From an uncultured Alistipes sp. (GTDB taxonomy: Bacteria; Bacteroidota; Bacteroidia; Bacteroidales; Rikenellaceae): a stretch of DNA of 64,000 nucleotides. The stretch is from NCBI RefSeq assembly GCF_949296715.1, contig NZ_CASFQD010000002.1, positions 1 through 64,000 on the forward strand. Direction: 5' to 3'. Shown here piece by piece: positions 9,063-16,796 of this stretch (within the stretch, counting starts at the first letter, position 1; each line of letters starts with the position of its first letter). The notes under the pieces are model-generated. The model was not told where the DNA came from and made no database searches. It saw only the letters and a list, made by a program, of their open reading frames with translations. A program made the position numbers and the translations under genes.

Positions 9063-9527
9063 ATGATACAGCGAATCCAAACCATTTATCTGTTGATCGC
9101 CGTCATCCTGATGGCACTGACGCTCTTCCTGCCGCTGGCGTGGTTTGCCTGCGATGCCGGGGAGTTTACCCTGCGGGCATTCGGCCTTGAAACCGCTGCC
9201 GGCGAGGTCGTGCAGTCGACGGCCTACCTGGGCATTCTCCTCGTGCTGGCCGGCCTGCTGCCGCTGGTGGTGATCTTCCTCTACAAACGGCGTCTGCTGC
9301 AGATCCGGCTCTGCGTGGCCGAAGCCGTCCTGCTGGTAGGCTCCGTCGTCATGGAGGGCATCTACTATTTCCTCGGATGGCGCGTCTTCTCCGACCTTGC
9401 GTTCCATACGCAGGGCTTCAAGCCGGCCATCGCCCTGCCGCTGGTCTCCCTGCTCTTCGTCTATCTGGCCGCGCGGGCGATCTTCCACGACGAACTGATG
9501 GTCCGTGCCGCGGACCGCATCCGCTGA
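9063..9527 (+). CDS. DUF4293 family membrane protein
   Basis: A 154-residue protein with four membrane segments, beginning with the family hallmark MIQRIQTIYLLIAVI. Members are small integral membrane proteins of Bacteroidota with no known activity. It ends the sua5-DUF4199-GT2 operon and is followed by a strong terminator at 9590-9619. A part in the same envelope process as the glycosyltransferase is an inference from the 6-base spacing. Confidence 0.85.
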   Translation: MIQRIQTIYLLIAVILMALTLFLPLAWFACDAGEFTLRAFGLETAAGEVVQSTAYLGILLVLAGLLPLVVIFLYKRRLLQIRLCVAEAVLLVGSVVMEGIYYFLGWRVFSDLAFHTQGFKPAIALPLVSLLFVYLAARAIFHDELMVRAADRIR

Positions 9528-9589
9528 CCGGGCGGCAGGCTCCGCCTGCGCTCCACCGGCAGCGGAAGCCTGACAGCCGAAACAACAGA

Positions 9590-9619
9590 CGGACGCATCC
9601 CGGAAACGGGGTGCGTCCG
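9590..9619 (+). terminator. Rho-independent terminator after DUF4293
   Basis: A 13-bp GC-rich stem with a GAAA tetraloop followed by a run of seven T. Confidence 0.93.
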
Positions 9620-9710
9620 CTTTTTTTGTGCGGCAGCTGTCGGAGTGTGCGGCGGACGGTCGGGCCGTGCCGACCCGTGCCGACCCTTTTCCCGAAACGG
9701 CATCCGCACG

Positions 9711-9744
9711 AAAAAGGGCAGCCGCATGTGCGGCTGCCCTTTTT
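9711..9744. terminator. Bidirectional terminator, mainly for the M16 peptidase operon
   Basis: A long inverted repeat whose core GGGCAGCCGCA pairs with TGCGGCTGCCC and is flanked by A5 on the left and T5 on the right, so it can end transcription from both sides. It lies 21 bases past the stop of the minus-strand peptidase. Confidence 0.9.
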
Positions 9745-9764
9745 CATACAGCGGGTATGGCGGG

Positions 9765-12611
9765 TTACTTCGCCTCCTCGGCGGCGGGACGCATGACGAC
9801 CTTCACCTCGTTGCCGTCCGCAAGCACCTTCTTGGCCATGGCCTGCACGTCGGCATTGGTCAGCGTCTGGAGCGTCTGCTCGTAGTCCTTCACGTAGTCG
9901 AGGCCCGAACCGTACTTCGCACCGATGTAGTTGAGCCAGCCGGCGTTCTGCTCGAGGCTGTTCTTCCACTCCTTGAGCATGTATTCGCGCGTCTTCTCGA
10001 TATCCTCGCTCTTCGGGCCGTTGGCGGCAATCTCCTCGATCTCCTTCATGATGATTTCGCAAAGCTCGTCGGCCATCTCCTCGTTCGTGTCGAAGGCAAT
10101 CTCCATCGTGTAGGTCTCCTTCGGGAGGTACTCCGTCGCGCCCCATACCTGCACGCCGTAGGTGCCGCCCTTCTCCTCGCGGATCGAAACGAGGTAGCGC
10201 GAGAAGAGCGCCTGCGTCAGGAAGGTCAGCGAAGCCTTGTCCTTCAACGTGTAGGGCATCTCACCCGAGAAGAGGTAGTGTACCGAAACCTTCGGCTGCT
10301 GCATCGGCGTGGTAAAGTCCTTCACGACGCCGCCCTTTGCGGGGTAACAGTTGTCCTCGACGACATTCATCTGCTTCTTCGAGACGGGCAGCGAGCCGAT
10401 GTACTTCTCGACCAGCGGACGCAGCGTCTCGAGGTCCACGTTGCCCACGATCGTGAAGAGGAAGCTGTTGGCATCGGGGTAGAGCTTGCGGTAGATGCCC
10501 GGCAGGGCCTCGAAGCTGAACTGGTCGAGGTGCTCGAGCGAGATCATCTGACGGCGCGGGTTGTGGCCGTAGGCCTCGTCGGTGAAGACCTCCATCATCG
10601 TGTAGTCGGGGTTCGTCTTGGCATTCTCCAGCTGCGTGCGGAGCATGTTCATCAGCGTGTTGTAGTCGTTCTCGTCGAAGCGCGGCTGCGTGAAGTTGAG
10701 CCACAGCAGCTGGAACATCGTCTCGAGGTCCCTGGGCGAGCAGACGCCGTTCATGACGCTGGCGTAGTTCTCGACCGAGGGCTGTACCGAAGCCGACTTG
10801 CCCGAGAGCTGCTTCTTGAGCTCCGTGGCGGAGAACTTGCCGACACCCGACATCGAGTTGACGGCCGGCATCATCTCACCCATGTAGAACTCCTCGTCCG
10901 GGAGGATCGACAGACCGCCCTTGGCCAGCGCACGCAGGCGCACCTCGTCGGCCTTGTAGGTCGTGGGCTTCACAACCACCTTCACACCGTTCTTGAGCGT
11001 CCACTCCGTCGTGCCGAGTGCGGCGTCCTCGACCGTCTTCTTCACGGGCGAGCCCTTCAGTACGGTGCCCTCAGGGATGAGCGGCTCCTTGACCACGTTG
11101 TCCTCGTAGGCCTCGATCTCCGACGACATCACCTTCTCGCGGATGGCCAGCAGTTCGGCCTCCGTCGGAACGGCGAGACCCTCCTTCTCGGGCGCCGTGA
11201 CGACGATCACCTGGTTCGTCGGCGTGAGCTGCTGCTGCACGAAGGCGTTGACCGTCTCGACGTCGAGCGAACGGATCAGCAGGCTGTCGAGCTGCCACTC
11301 GGTCTGTGCGTCGGGAATCGGGCTGTTCTTGCGGTAGTTCTCCAGATAGCGCTGCACGTACTCGTTGTTTCGGCGGTCGTTGCGGTTGGCGTACTGACGC
11401 TCGACCTGACGCATCAGGTTCTCCTGTGCACGCTCGAACTCGCCCTGCGTGTAGCCGTATCGGCGCACCTTCTCCATCTCGGTGTAGAGGGCCTCGAAGC
11501 CACGGTTCAGCTCGCCGTCCTTGGTCATGGCGGCGTAGGAGGTCATCTCCAGCGTCGGGATTACGCCGAAAACGTCGCCCGTGCCCATGCCGGCACCGAG
11601 GAACGGCGCGTCGGGCTGCATGGCAATCTCCTGCAGGCGGGCATTCTCCATCGTCATGGCATAGCTCTGGAGGATGTTGATCAGCTCACCGTAGATGAGG
11701 TTGTTGTACTGGGCGGGCGTAGCCGGGCGCTTGATGAAGAGCTGCACCTTCGTTCCCTGCATCTCGGGATCGGTGTAGATGCTGACGATCGGCTCCTCGT
11801 TGTCGGGCACCGTGTAGGCCTCCTTCTGCGGGGCGTCGGCGGCCGGGGCGGGAATGTCGCTCATCAGCGTCTTGATCTTCGACTCCACGGCATCGACGTC
11901 CACGTCACCCACGACGATGACGGCCTGGTAGTCGGGACGATACCAGCGGTGGTAGAAGTCCACCAGCTCCTGGTGCTGAAAACTCTTCAGCCCGTCGAGG
12001 TAGCCGATCAGGTTGCGGTGCTCGTACTTCGAGCCCTTGCCGACGGCCTGGAGCATCTTCATCGTCGAACGCCACGAGGCGCCGTCGCGCGTGCGCAGCT
12101 CCTCCATGATGACGCCGCGCTCGGAGTCGATCTCATCGGGCTCCAGGGCGATGAAGTGCGACCAGTCGTGCAGGATCAGCAGCGCCGAGTCGATGATGCC
12201 TTCGCGCGAGGTCGGCACGTCGCAGATGTTGTAGACCGTCTGGTCCCAGCTCGTGCCGGCGTTGAGGTTGGCGCCGAACTTCACGCCGACCGTCTCCAGA
12301 TACTCGGTCAGCATCTTGCCCGGGAGGTTCTTCGTGCCGTTGAAGGCCATGTGCTCGAGGAAGTGGGCCAGGCCCTGCTGCGTGTCGTCCTCCTGGATGG
12401 CACCGACGTCGTGCAGGATGTAGAAGTCGGCCTGCCCCTTGGGCTTTTCGTTGTGGCGGATGTAGTAGGTCATTCCGTTCTCCAGCTTGCCCGTGCGGAC
12501 CTGGTCGTCCACCGGGATCGGAGACATCGGATTGAGCTGCGCCATGGCGCTGCTGCCTGCGAACGCAAAGGCCGCGAGCAGCATGAGTGCTTTTTTCATA
12601 GGCTTTTTCAT
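9765..12611 (-). CDS. Periplasmic M16 family zinc metallopeptidase
   Basis: A 948-residue secreted protease with four M16 modules. The signal peptide runs to about residue 24 (cleavage after AMA). The inverted zinc motif HFLEH is at residues 83-87, and the third ligand lies in the ERGVIMEE helix about 75 residues later. A second, inactive half carries EKGGTYGVQVWG near the C-terminus, which is the M16 R/Y substrate-binding signature. Relatives (PqqL-like) degrade peptides and small proteins in the periplasm. The gene starts 15 bases after an HTH gene and is probably in its operon. Two ATGs four codons apart are possible starts. Confidence 0.92.
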   Translation of the reverse strand: MKKPMKKALMLLAAFAFAGSSAMAQLNPMSPIPVDDQVRTGKLENGMTYYIRHNEKPKGQADFYILHDVGAIQEDDTQQGLAHFLEHMAFNGTKNLPGKMLTEYLETVGVKFGANLNAGTSWDQTVYNICDVPTSREGIIDSALLILHDWSHFIALEPDEIDSERGVIMEELRTRDGASWRSTMKMLQAVGKGSKYEHRNLIGYLDGLKSFQHQELVDFYHRWYRPDYQAVIVVGDVDVDAVESKIKTLMSDIPAPAADAPQKEAYTVPDNEEPIVSIYTDPEMQGTKVQLFIKRPATPAQYNNLIYGELINILQSYAMTMENARLQEIAMQPDAPFLGAGMGTGDVFGVIPTLEMTSYAAMTKDGELNRGFEALYTEMEKVRRYGYTQGEFERAQENLMRQVERQYANRNDRRNNEYVQRYLENYRKNSPIPDAQTEWQLDSLLIRSLDVETVNAFVQQQLTPTNQVIVVTAPEKEGLAVPTEAELLAIREKVMSSEIEAYEDNVVKEPLIPEGTVLKGSPVKKTVEDAALGTTEWTLKNGVKVVVKPTTYKADEVRLRALAKGGLSILPDEEFYMGEMMPAVNSMSGVGKFSATELKKQLSGKSASVQPSVENYASVMNGVCSPRDLETMFQLLWLNFTQPRFDENDYNTLMNMLRTQLENAKTNPDYTMMEVFTDEAYGHNPRRQMISLEHLDQFSFEALPGIYRKLYPDANSFLFTIVGNVDLETLRPLVEKYIGSLPVSKKQMNVVEDNCYPAKGGVVKDFTTPMQQPKVSVHYLFSGEMPYTLKDKASLTFLTQALFSRYLVSIREEKGGTYGVQVWGATEYLPKETYTMEIAFDTNEEMADELCEIIMKEIEEIAANGPKSEDIEKTREYMLKEWKNSLEQNAGWLNYIGAKYGSGLDYVKDYEQTLQTLTNADVQAMAKKVLADGNEVKVVMRPAAEEAK

Positions 12612-12626
12612 ATTAAATAGGTTTGT

Positions 12627-12848
12627 TTACTGTTCGGTCTTCTCCTCCGGGCGGTATTCGATGATGTCGCCCGGCTGGCAGTCGAGCTCGCGGCAGATCG
12701 CCTCGAGTGTCGAGAAACGGATCGCCTTGGCCTTGCCGTTCTTGAGGATCGAGAGGTTCGCGGGCGTGATGTCGACGCGCTCGGCCAGCTCGCCCAGCGA
12801 CATTTTGCGCTTGGCCATCATGACGTCGATGTTGATGATTATTGCCAT
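12627..12848 (-). CDS. Small XRE/YozG-type helix-turn-helix regulator
   Basis: A 73-residue protein that is nearly all a Cro/CI-like HTH: MSLGELAERVDITPANLSILKNG holds the two DNA-contacting helices, then AIRFSTLEAICRELDCQPGDIIEY. This is the YozG type, commonly paired with DUF2975 membrane proteins, as here (49-base gap). The pair probably forms a membrane-linked regulatory unit, but its signal and target are unknown. Codons 10 and 11 offer alternative starts. Confidence 0.88.
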   Translation of the reverse strand: MAIIINIDVMMAKRKMSLGELAERVDITPANLSILKNGKAKAIRFSTLEAICRELDCQPGDIIEYRPEEKTEQ

Positions 12849-12897
12849 CTCTTCCCCCCCCCGTTTATCGTTAAGTATCTCATGTCGTGTCGTTTTT

Positions 12898-13611
12898 TCA
12901 GATGGTGAGACGCTGCTCCTCGCTCAGGTTGCGCCCGATGGCGAAGACCTCGGCGGCGAAGAGGATCAGGATGCCCATGATGATGTTCGTGTAGGAGACG
13001 TGGAACATCGTGTCGACGGCATAGCCGCTGTCCGCCAGCAGCTCGGCCGCACGGTGCGCCATGCGCCAGTTGACGATATCCTGGAACAGTTCGGCGAGGA
13101 TCGTCAGGGCGCCGATCGTGCGCAGCAGCCAGACGTTGCGCTGCTCGAGCGTGCGCTCCTCGCGGATCGAGCGCCGCAGCGAGTGGATGATGAGGAACAT
13201 CAGCACGACGATCGCGATGAACGACAGGCCGCTCAACATGAGCAGCGCATACATCCACGGATGCCCGCCCACCGAACTGAAGGCCAGCCGCATGACCGAA
13301 TCCGTCGGCGCCTCCTCGACGACGAACAGCTGCAGATGCTCCGCGTGCACCTCGGCCGAGAGCACCTCCGGCAGGGCGGGGGCGACCGTCTGCGAGGGGC
13401 GGTCGCGCAGCGGGATGTTGTTCAGCACGTAGAACAGGCGGGGCGTGCCCGATTCCCAGTTGTCGACGATCTCGCTGCCCATCTGCGATCCGGCCGTGAA
13501 GCCCCGGAAGAAGTCGGGCAGGATATTGTGCGCGATGCTGATCACGAGCACGATGAAGAACGTGACGTAGAGGACCAGCAGCCGCTGCAGAAGCGATTTT
13601 TTGTTTTGCAT
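12898..13611 (-). CDS. DUF2975 family membrane protein
   Basis: A 237-residue protein with membrane segments at about 9-28, 115-140, 160-180 and 195-215, the layout of DUF2975. In this family the gene is typically followed by a YozG-type HTH gene, and that order is kept here. The ATG at 13611 is favoured over a longer frame because the upstream part crosses the -7 box at 13639-13646. The large extracytoplasmic loop between the first two spans could be a sensing domain, but no ligand is known. Confidence 0.82.
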   Translation of the reverse strand: MQNKKSLLQRLLVLYVTFFIVLVISIAHNILPDFFRGFTAGSQMGSEIVDNWESGTPRLFYVLNNIPLRDRPSQTVAPALPEVLSAEVHAEHLQLFVVEEAPTDSVMRLAFSSVGGHPWMYALLMLSGLSFIAIVVLMFLIIHSLRRSIREERTLEQRNVWLLRTIGALTILAELFQDIVNWRMAHRAAELLADSGYAVDTMFHVSYTNIIMGILILFAAEVFAIGRNLSEEQRLTI

Positions 13612-13638
13612 TGCCGTATCTTTGGTTGTTTCTGCTTG

Positions 13639-13646
13639 CAAAGATA
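13639..13646 (-). promoter_or_regulatory. -7 promoter box for the DUF2975/HTH/M16 operon
   Basis: On the minus strand TATCTTTG, 27 bases before the DUF2975 ATG. No other box was seen before the HTH or peptidase genes, so one transcript is likely. Confidence 0.7.
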
Positions 13647-13754
13647 AAATTAAATTCCCGAAAAACAAATAATATTTATCGTTTTTCGATAAAAAATATT
13701 CCTGCGACAAAAAATATCCCCGAAATCACCCTTGAGTGCGGGATGGCGTCGTCG

Positions 13755-14366
13755 TCAATGCACGTTGTCGCGCAGCTGTTTCCAGACGGCGGCGTCGAGC
13801 GCCGTGACGACCGACAGCACGAGGACGACGAAGGCGAAGAGGACGATCGTCGAGACGAGACTTACACCGATGGCCCGGCAGATCGTATGCAGGGCCAGCC
13901 CCACGACGACGGCGCAGAAAACGACGGCGAAGAAGATGAAGAAGAGCCGCCACTTGCTGCCGTAGGTGGCGTCGGCCGACGCGCGGATCGCCTCGAGGGG
14001 GTTCATGCCGTGTTCGGTGAGGCACCAGTAGGCGAGCTTCCACGAAAAGGCGAGGACGAGGCCCGGCACGACGAGCATCGCCGTGCCCAGCGCGATGGCC
14101 GCCTGCTTGAGGGCGGCCGTGAGCAGGAAGTCGCCCATGCGGCGCCGGTATTCGCTGCGGAAGATGCTCAACGGTTCGATGTGCTCGTCGCGGGCGAGCC
14201 GCACGGGCAGCAGCGTCAGGGCGATCAGCGTCCCCATATTGATATAGGGTATCCAGACGGTCAGCAGAAAGAGGATGACCGCCGCGATGATCGACGGGGC
14301 GTGTTTCGTGCCGATCTCCCAGGCATCGGTCAGCACCGTCGCGAAGTCGAGTCTTTTCGGTTCCAT
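13755..14366 (-). CDS. Integral membrane protein of unknown function
   Basis: A 203-residue hydrophobic protein with about five membrane spans. It opens MEPKRLDFATVLTDAWEIGTKH, then long hydrophobic stretches at about 25-60, 87-110 and 140-190. The amphipathic start and the repeated long spans are reminiscent of glycerophosphodiester-phosphodiesterase membrane-domain or DUF975-like proteins, but I do not recognise a definite family. It stands alone with its own -7 box at 14400-14407. Confidence 0.7.
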   Translation of the reverse strand: MEPKRLDFATVLTDAWEIGTKHAPSIIAAVILFLLTVWIPYINMGTLIALTLLPVRLARDEHIEPLSIFRSEYRRRMGDFLLTAALKQAAIALGTAMLVVPGLVLAFSWKLAYWCLTEHGMNPLEAIRASADATYGSKWRLFFIFFAVVFCAVVVGLALHTICRAIGVSLVSTIVLFAFVVLVLSVVTALDAAVWKQLRDNVH

Positions 14367-14399
14367 AGGCAGGCTGTTATTGGGGTGTTGCGTGTACAA

Positions 14400-14407
14400 C
14401 AAATATA
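14400..14407 (-). promoter_or_regulatory. -7 promoter box for the membrane protein gene
   Basis: TATATTTG on the minus strand, 33 bases before the ATG at 14366. Confidence 0.6.
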
Positions 14408-14551
14408 CGAAATTGCAGCCACAGCGGCAAGTGTAACCGCCGTTTTTCACTCCCGGGGCCGTCCGGTTCCTTGCAAGGTCCCGGAAAGGCGGCGCTTTGC
14501 TCCCGGATGGCCCGCCCGGCGCACCGCACTCCTTCGGCGGATGCAAAAGAC

Positions 14552-14582
14552 AACCCCCGTTCCTTTGGCGGGGACGGGGGCT
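14552..14582 (-). terminator. Terminator after phosphofructokinase
   Basis: CCCCCGT pairs with ACGGGGG across a 13-base loop. On the minus strand it is followed by TTGTCTTTT. It lies 22 bases beyond the stop at 14605. Confidence 0.65.
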
Positions 14583-14604
14583 GCGGATGTTGTCCGGCGA
14601 GCGG

Positions 14605-15840
14605 TTACTCCCAGTTGAGAATCTTGTGGAAGTCGTACTCCTCGGGGTTGGCCACGTAAGCCTTGGCAGCTTCGTAGTCGGCCGGCGTGATGGCGTTGAG
14701 GATGTTCTCCACTACCGACGAGAACTTGTCCGAGTGGATGTTCACCAGACGCGGCGGAATCTTGCCCGTCGTGGGGTCCTGCAGGTCCTTGAGGTAGAGC
14801 GGCGAGACGTTGCCCTCCGAGTCGACGTAGACCATGCAGCCGGTCTTGCCCTCGGTGAAGAGCTTGTAGACGCCGATACCCAGCTCCGAGCAGTAGGTCA
14901 GGTCGTAGGCGATCGGGGTCTGGCAGCGGATCTCGTAGCCCAGCTCGACCGGACGGCTCTTGACCTTCATGCCGATCTCCTTGAGCTTCTTCTCGATCAT
15001 CTCGTTGAAGATGTGGGCCTTCGATACCTTGCCCAGCTCGGGGTGTCCGTGCTCGTCGTAGGTGAAGTGGATGCCGCTCTTGCGGATCTCCTCGTCCGAG
15101 AGCGAGTGGAAGACGCCCTCCGAAATGACGGCGGCGCCGTAGTCCATGCCCATGATCTTGCGCTTGATGATCGACGAGATCACCAGGTTGACGATCTTCT
15201 CGACGGTGATTTCGGTCTTGTCGAACATCTCCGGGATGACGATCATCGGGTAGTGGCAGGCCTCGCCGATACCGAATGCGAGGTGGCCGGCCGAACGGCC
15301 CATGGCCGCCAGGACGAACCAGTTGCCGCTCGTGCGGGCGTCGACATAGACGGCGCGGCCGATGACGGCACCCTTGTCCTTGGCCGACTCGTAGCCGAAC
15401 GTCGGCGTGCCGGCGGGCAGGGGCAGGTCGTTGTCGATGGTCTTCGGAACGTGGATGTTCGCGATGGGGTATTTCTTGGCCTCAAGGAACTTGGCGATGC
15501 GGTTCGCGGTCGATGCCGTGTCGTCGCCGCCCACCGTGACGAGCAGCTTGATGTTGTTCTCGGTGAAGAGCTTGAGGTTGAAGTTGTTTTCGAAGTCCGA
15601 ATCCGTGGGCTTGAAACGGCTCATCTGCAGGAACGATCCGCCCTGGTTGAAGATGCCGTCGGCCATGGGGTAGTCGATGTCCACGGTGCGGGGCGAGGGG
15701 TTGAAAAGACCCGTGTAACCCTCGTGAAGGCCGATTACGCGATAGCCGTTGCGCAGGAATGCTTTGGCGACGCTGCCCACTACGGTGTTCATGCCGGGAG
15801 CCGGTCCGCCGCCGGTCAGAATTGCGATTGCTTCTTTCAT
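14605..15840 (-). CDS. Pyrophosphate-dependent 6-phosphofructokinase
   Basis: A 411-residue PfkA-superfamily enzyme that phosphorylates fructose 6-phosphate to fructose 1,6-bisphosphate in glycolysis. The phosphate donor can be read: the N-terminal loop is GGGPAPGMN, then GGDDT at 104-108 and PKTIDND at 132-138. ATP-dependent enzymes have Gly where Asp107 and Lys133 occur here; Asp and Lys at these places mark the PPi-using, reversible type. MGRSAGHLA and a C-terminal sugar-phosphate region complete the fold. The ATG at 15840 starts at the conserved IAILTGGGPAPG strand; a start 19 codons further up is open but lies across the -7 box. Confidence 0.9.
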   Translation of the reverse strand: MKEAIAILTGGGPAPGMNTVVGSVAKAFLRNGYRVIGLHEGYTGLFNPSPRTVDIDYPMADGIFNQGGSFLQMSRFKPTDSDFENNFNLKLFTENNIKLLVTVGGDDTASTANRIAKFLEAKKYPIANIHVPKTIDNDLPLPAGTPTFGYESAKDKGAVIGRAVYVDARTSGNWFVLAAMGRSAGHLAFGIGEACHYPMIVIPEMFDKTEITVEKIVNLVISSIIKRKIMGMDYGAAVISEGVFHSLSDEEIRKSGIHFTYDEHGHPELGKVSKAHIFNEMIEKKLKEIGMKVKSRPVELGYEIRCQTPIAYDLTYCSELGIGVYKLFTEGKTGCMVYVDSEGNVSPLYLKDLQDPTTGKIPPRLVNIHSDKFSSVVENILNAITPADYEAAKAYVANPEEYDFHKILNWE

Positions 15841-15894
15841 GGTTTTGATCGGTTTATTTGTGTTTTGAACCTTGTATTGCCGTTTTTTGACGCC

Positions 15895-15902
15895 CAAAAG
15901 TA
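15895..15902 (-). promoter_or_regulatory. -7 promoter box for PPi-phosphofructokinase
   Basis: TACTTTTG on the minus strand, 54 bases before the ATG at 15840. This gives a leader of about 50 bases. Confidence 0.6.
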
Positions 15903-16112
15903 CGATTTATTTTTCAAACGGGCAAGAAAAAAGGCGTCCCGGCATTGCAGCCTCCGGAACGGAGGTCGGCGACGCGCCCTGCGTTCCGGTTTGCGCCTTT
16001 CGCGTTCCGGTCTGCGTCCTCTGCGCTCTCTGCGTTCGGTCTGTGCCGGCGGCGCGGAGGAAGGGTGCGGACGCCCCGTGTCTGCGGCGGGGTGGCGCAG
16101 GGACAAAAAAAA

Positions 16113-16136
16113 GAAGGAACCTTTCTCGGCTCCTTC
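16113..16136 (-). terminator. Terminator after the cold-shock gene
   Basis: A 9-bp stem (GAAGGAGCC with GGTTCCTTC) and a six-base loop, followed on the minus strand by eight T. Confidence 0.9.
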
Positions 16137-16156
16137 CGTGAATCGGGTATTTATGT

Positions 16157-16357
16157 TTACCCAACGACCGTGACGTTCACCGCCTGTTCGCCCTTGGCGC
16201 CGTTGGCAACCTCGAACTCGACGGTCTGACCTTCGTTGAGCGACTTAAAACCATTCGCGACGATGCCCGAGAAATGCACGAAAATTTCCTTGCCGTTCTC
16301 TGCCGTAATGAATCCGTAGCCTTTCTTGCTGTCGAACCATTTTACCTGACCTTTCAT
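16157..16357 (-). CDS. CspA-family cold-shock protein
   Basis: A 66-residue single OB-fold nucleic-acid-binding protein. RNP1 (KGYGFIT, residues 12-18) and RNP2 (IFVHF, 25-29) are intact. Members bind single-stranded RNA and melt its secondary structure. The gene stands alone with a short leader (-7 box about 30 bases before the ATG), so the long cold-sensing 5' UTR of E. coli cspA is absent. It is closed by a strong terminator. Confidence 0.95.
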   Translation of the reverse strand: MKGQVKWFDSKKGYGFITAENGKEIFVHFSGIVANGFKSLNEGQTVEFEVANGAKGEQAVNVTVVG

Positions 16358-16386
16358 ATAGATGCGATTAATGTATTAATGTCCGG

Positions 16387-16394
16387 CAAAGTAA
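16387..16394 (-). promoter_or_regulatory. Probable -7 box for the cold-shock gene
   Basis: TTACTTTG on the minus strand matches TAnnTTTG at 7 of 8 positions, 29 bases before the ATG. Confidence 0.45.
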
Positions 16395-16456
16395 CGTAAA
16401 AATCATTGGCTTTCAAAACTTTTTGGGCATTTTTTTTGCGTGCCGCGGATTTTTCC

Positions 16457-16464
16457 TATCTTTG
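16457..16464 (+). promoter_or_regulatory. -7 box for the lipoprotein/radical SAM operon
   Basis: TATCTTTG, 32 bases before the lipoprotein ATG at 16497. It is divergent from the cold-shock promoter 63 bases away. Confidence 0.75.
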
Positions 16465-16496
16465 TCTGTGAGATGAACGATTAAAACGTGAGGTTT

Positions 16497-16790
16497 ATGT
16501 TGAGAAAACTGAAATTCGCCGTGGCGGCCCTTCTGGGATTTTCCGCTGCCTGCTCTTCGGTCCGGAGCGTTCCCCGGGAGAATGCGCCGACACCGCAGGA
16601 TGCTCCCGAGATGAAGTCCGACACGACGCAGGAGCTGCGTGTCAAGGTTATGTACGGCGTGCCGACGCCGCGTCTGACGCCCGAACAGGTCGAGCAGCTG
16701 CGCATGGAGCAGGATTCGCCGGCTCCGGTGCTCGAGCAGCCCGCCGACGACATGCCCGCGAGCAGCGCACAGCCCGCAAAAACGGAGTGA
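16497..16790 (+). CDS. Small lipoprotein paired with a radical SAM enzyme
   Basis: A 97-residue protein: basic MLRKLK, hydrophobic core, and a lipobox-like FSAAC with Cys19 as the likely lipidated residue. The mature part is polar and Pro/Glu-rich, with the motif VMYGVPTPRLTP at about 51-62 and a disordered acidic tail. It lies 6 bases before a SPASM radical SAM gene. I recall a TIGRFAM pair of this kind in gut Bacteroidota (TIGR04134 lipoprotein with TIGR04133 radical SAM), whose lipoproteins carry a Tyr-Gly-Pro-rich segment; membership is from memory. The YGVP segment is the best candidate site for modification. A GTG three codons upstream is a weaker start. Confidence 0.75.
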   Translation: MLRKLKFAVAALLGFSAACSSVRSVPRENAPTPQDAPEMKSDTTQELRVKVMYGVPTPRLTPEQVEQLRMEQDSPAPVLEQPADDMPASSAQPAKTE

Positions 16791-16796
16791 TGCTCC

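Noticed and set aside
9645..12620. A 991-codon open frame on the plus strand
   Set aside because: It is antisense to the M16 peptidase, and its composition is typical of a shadow frame.
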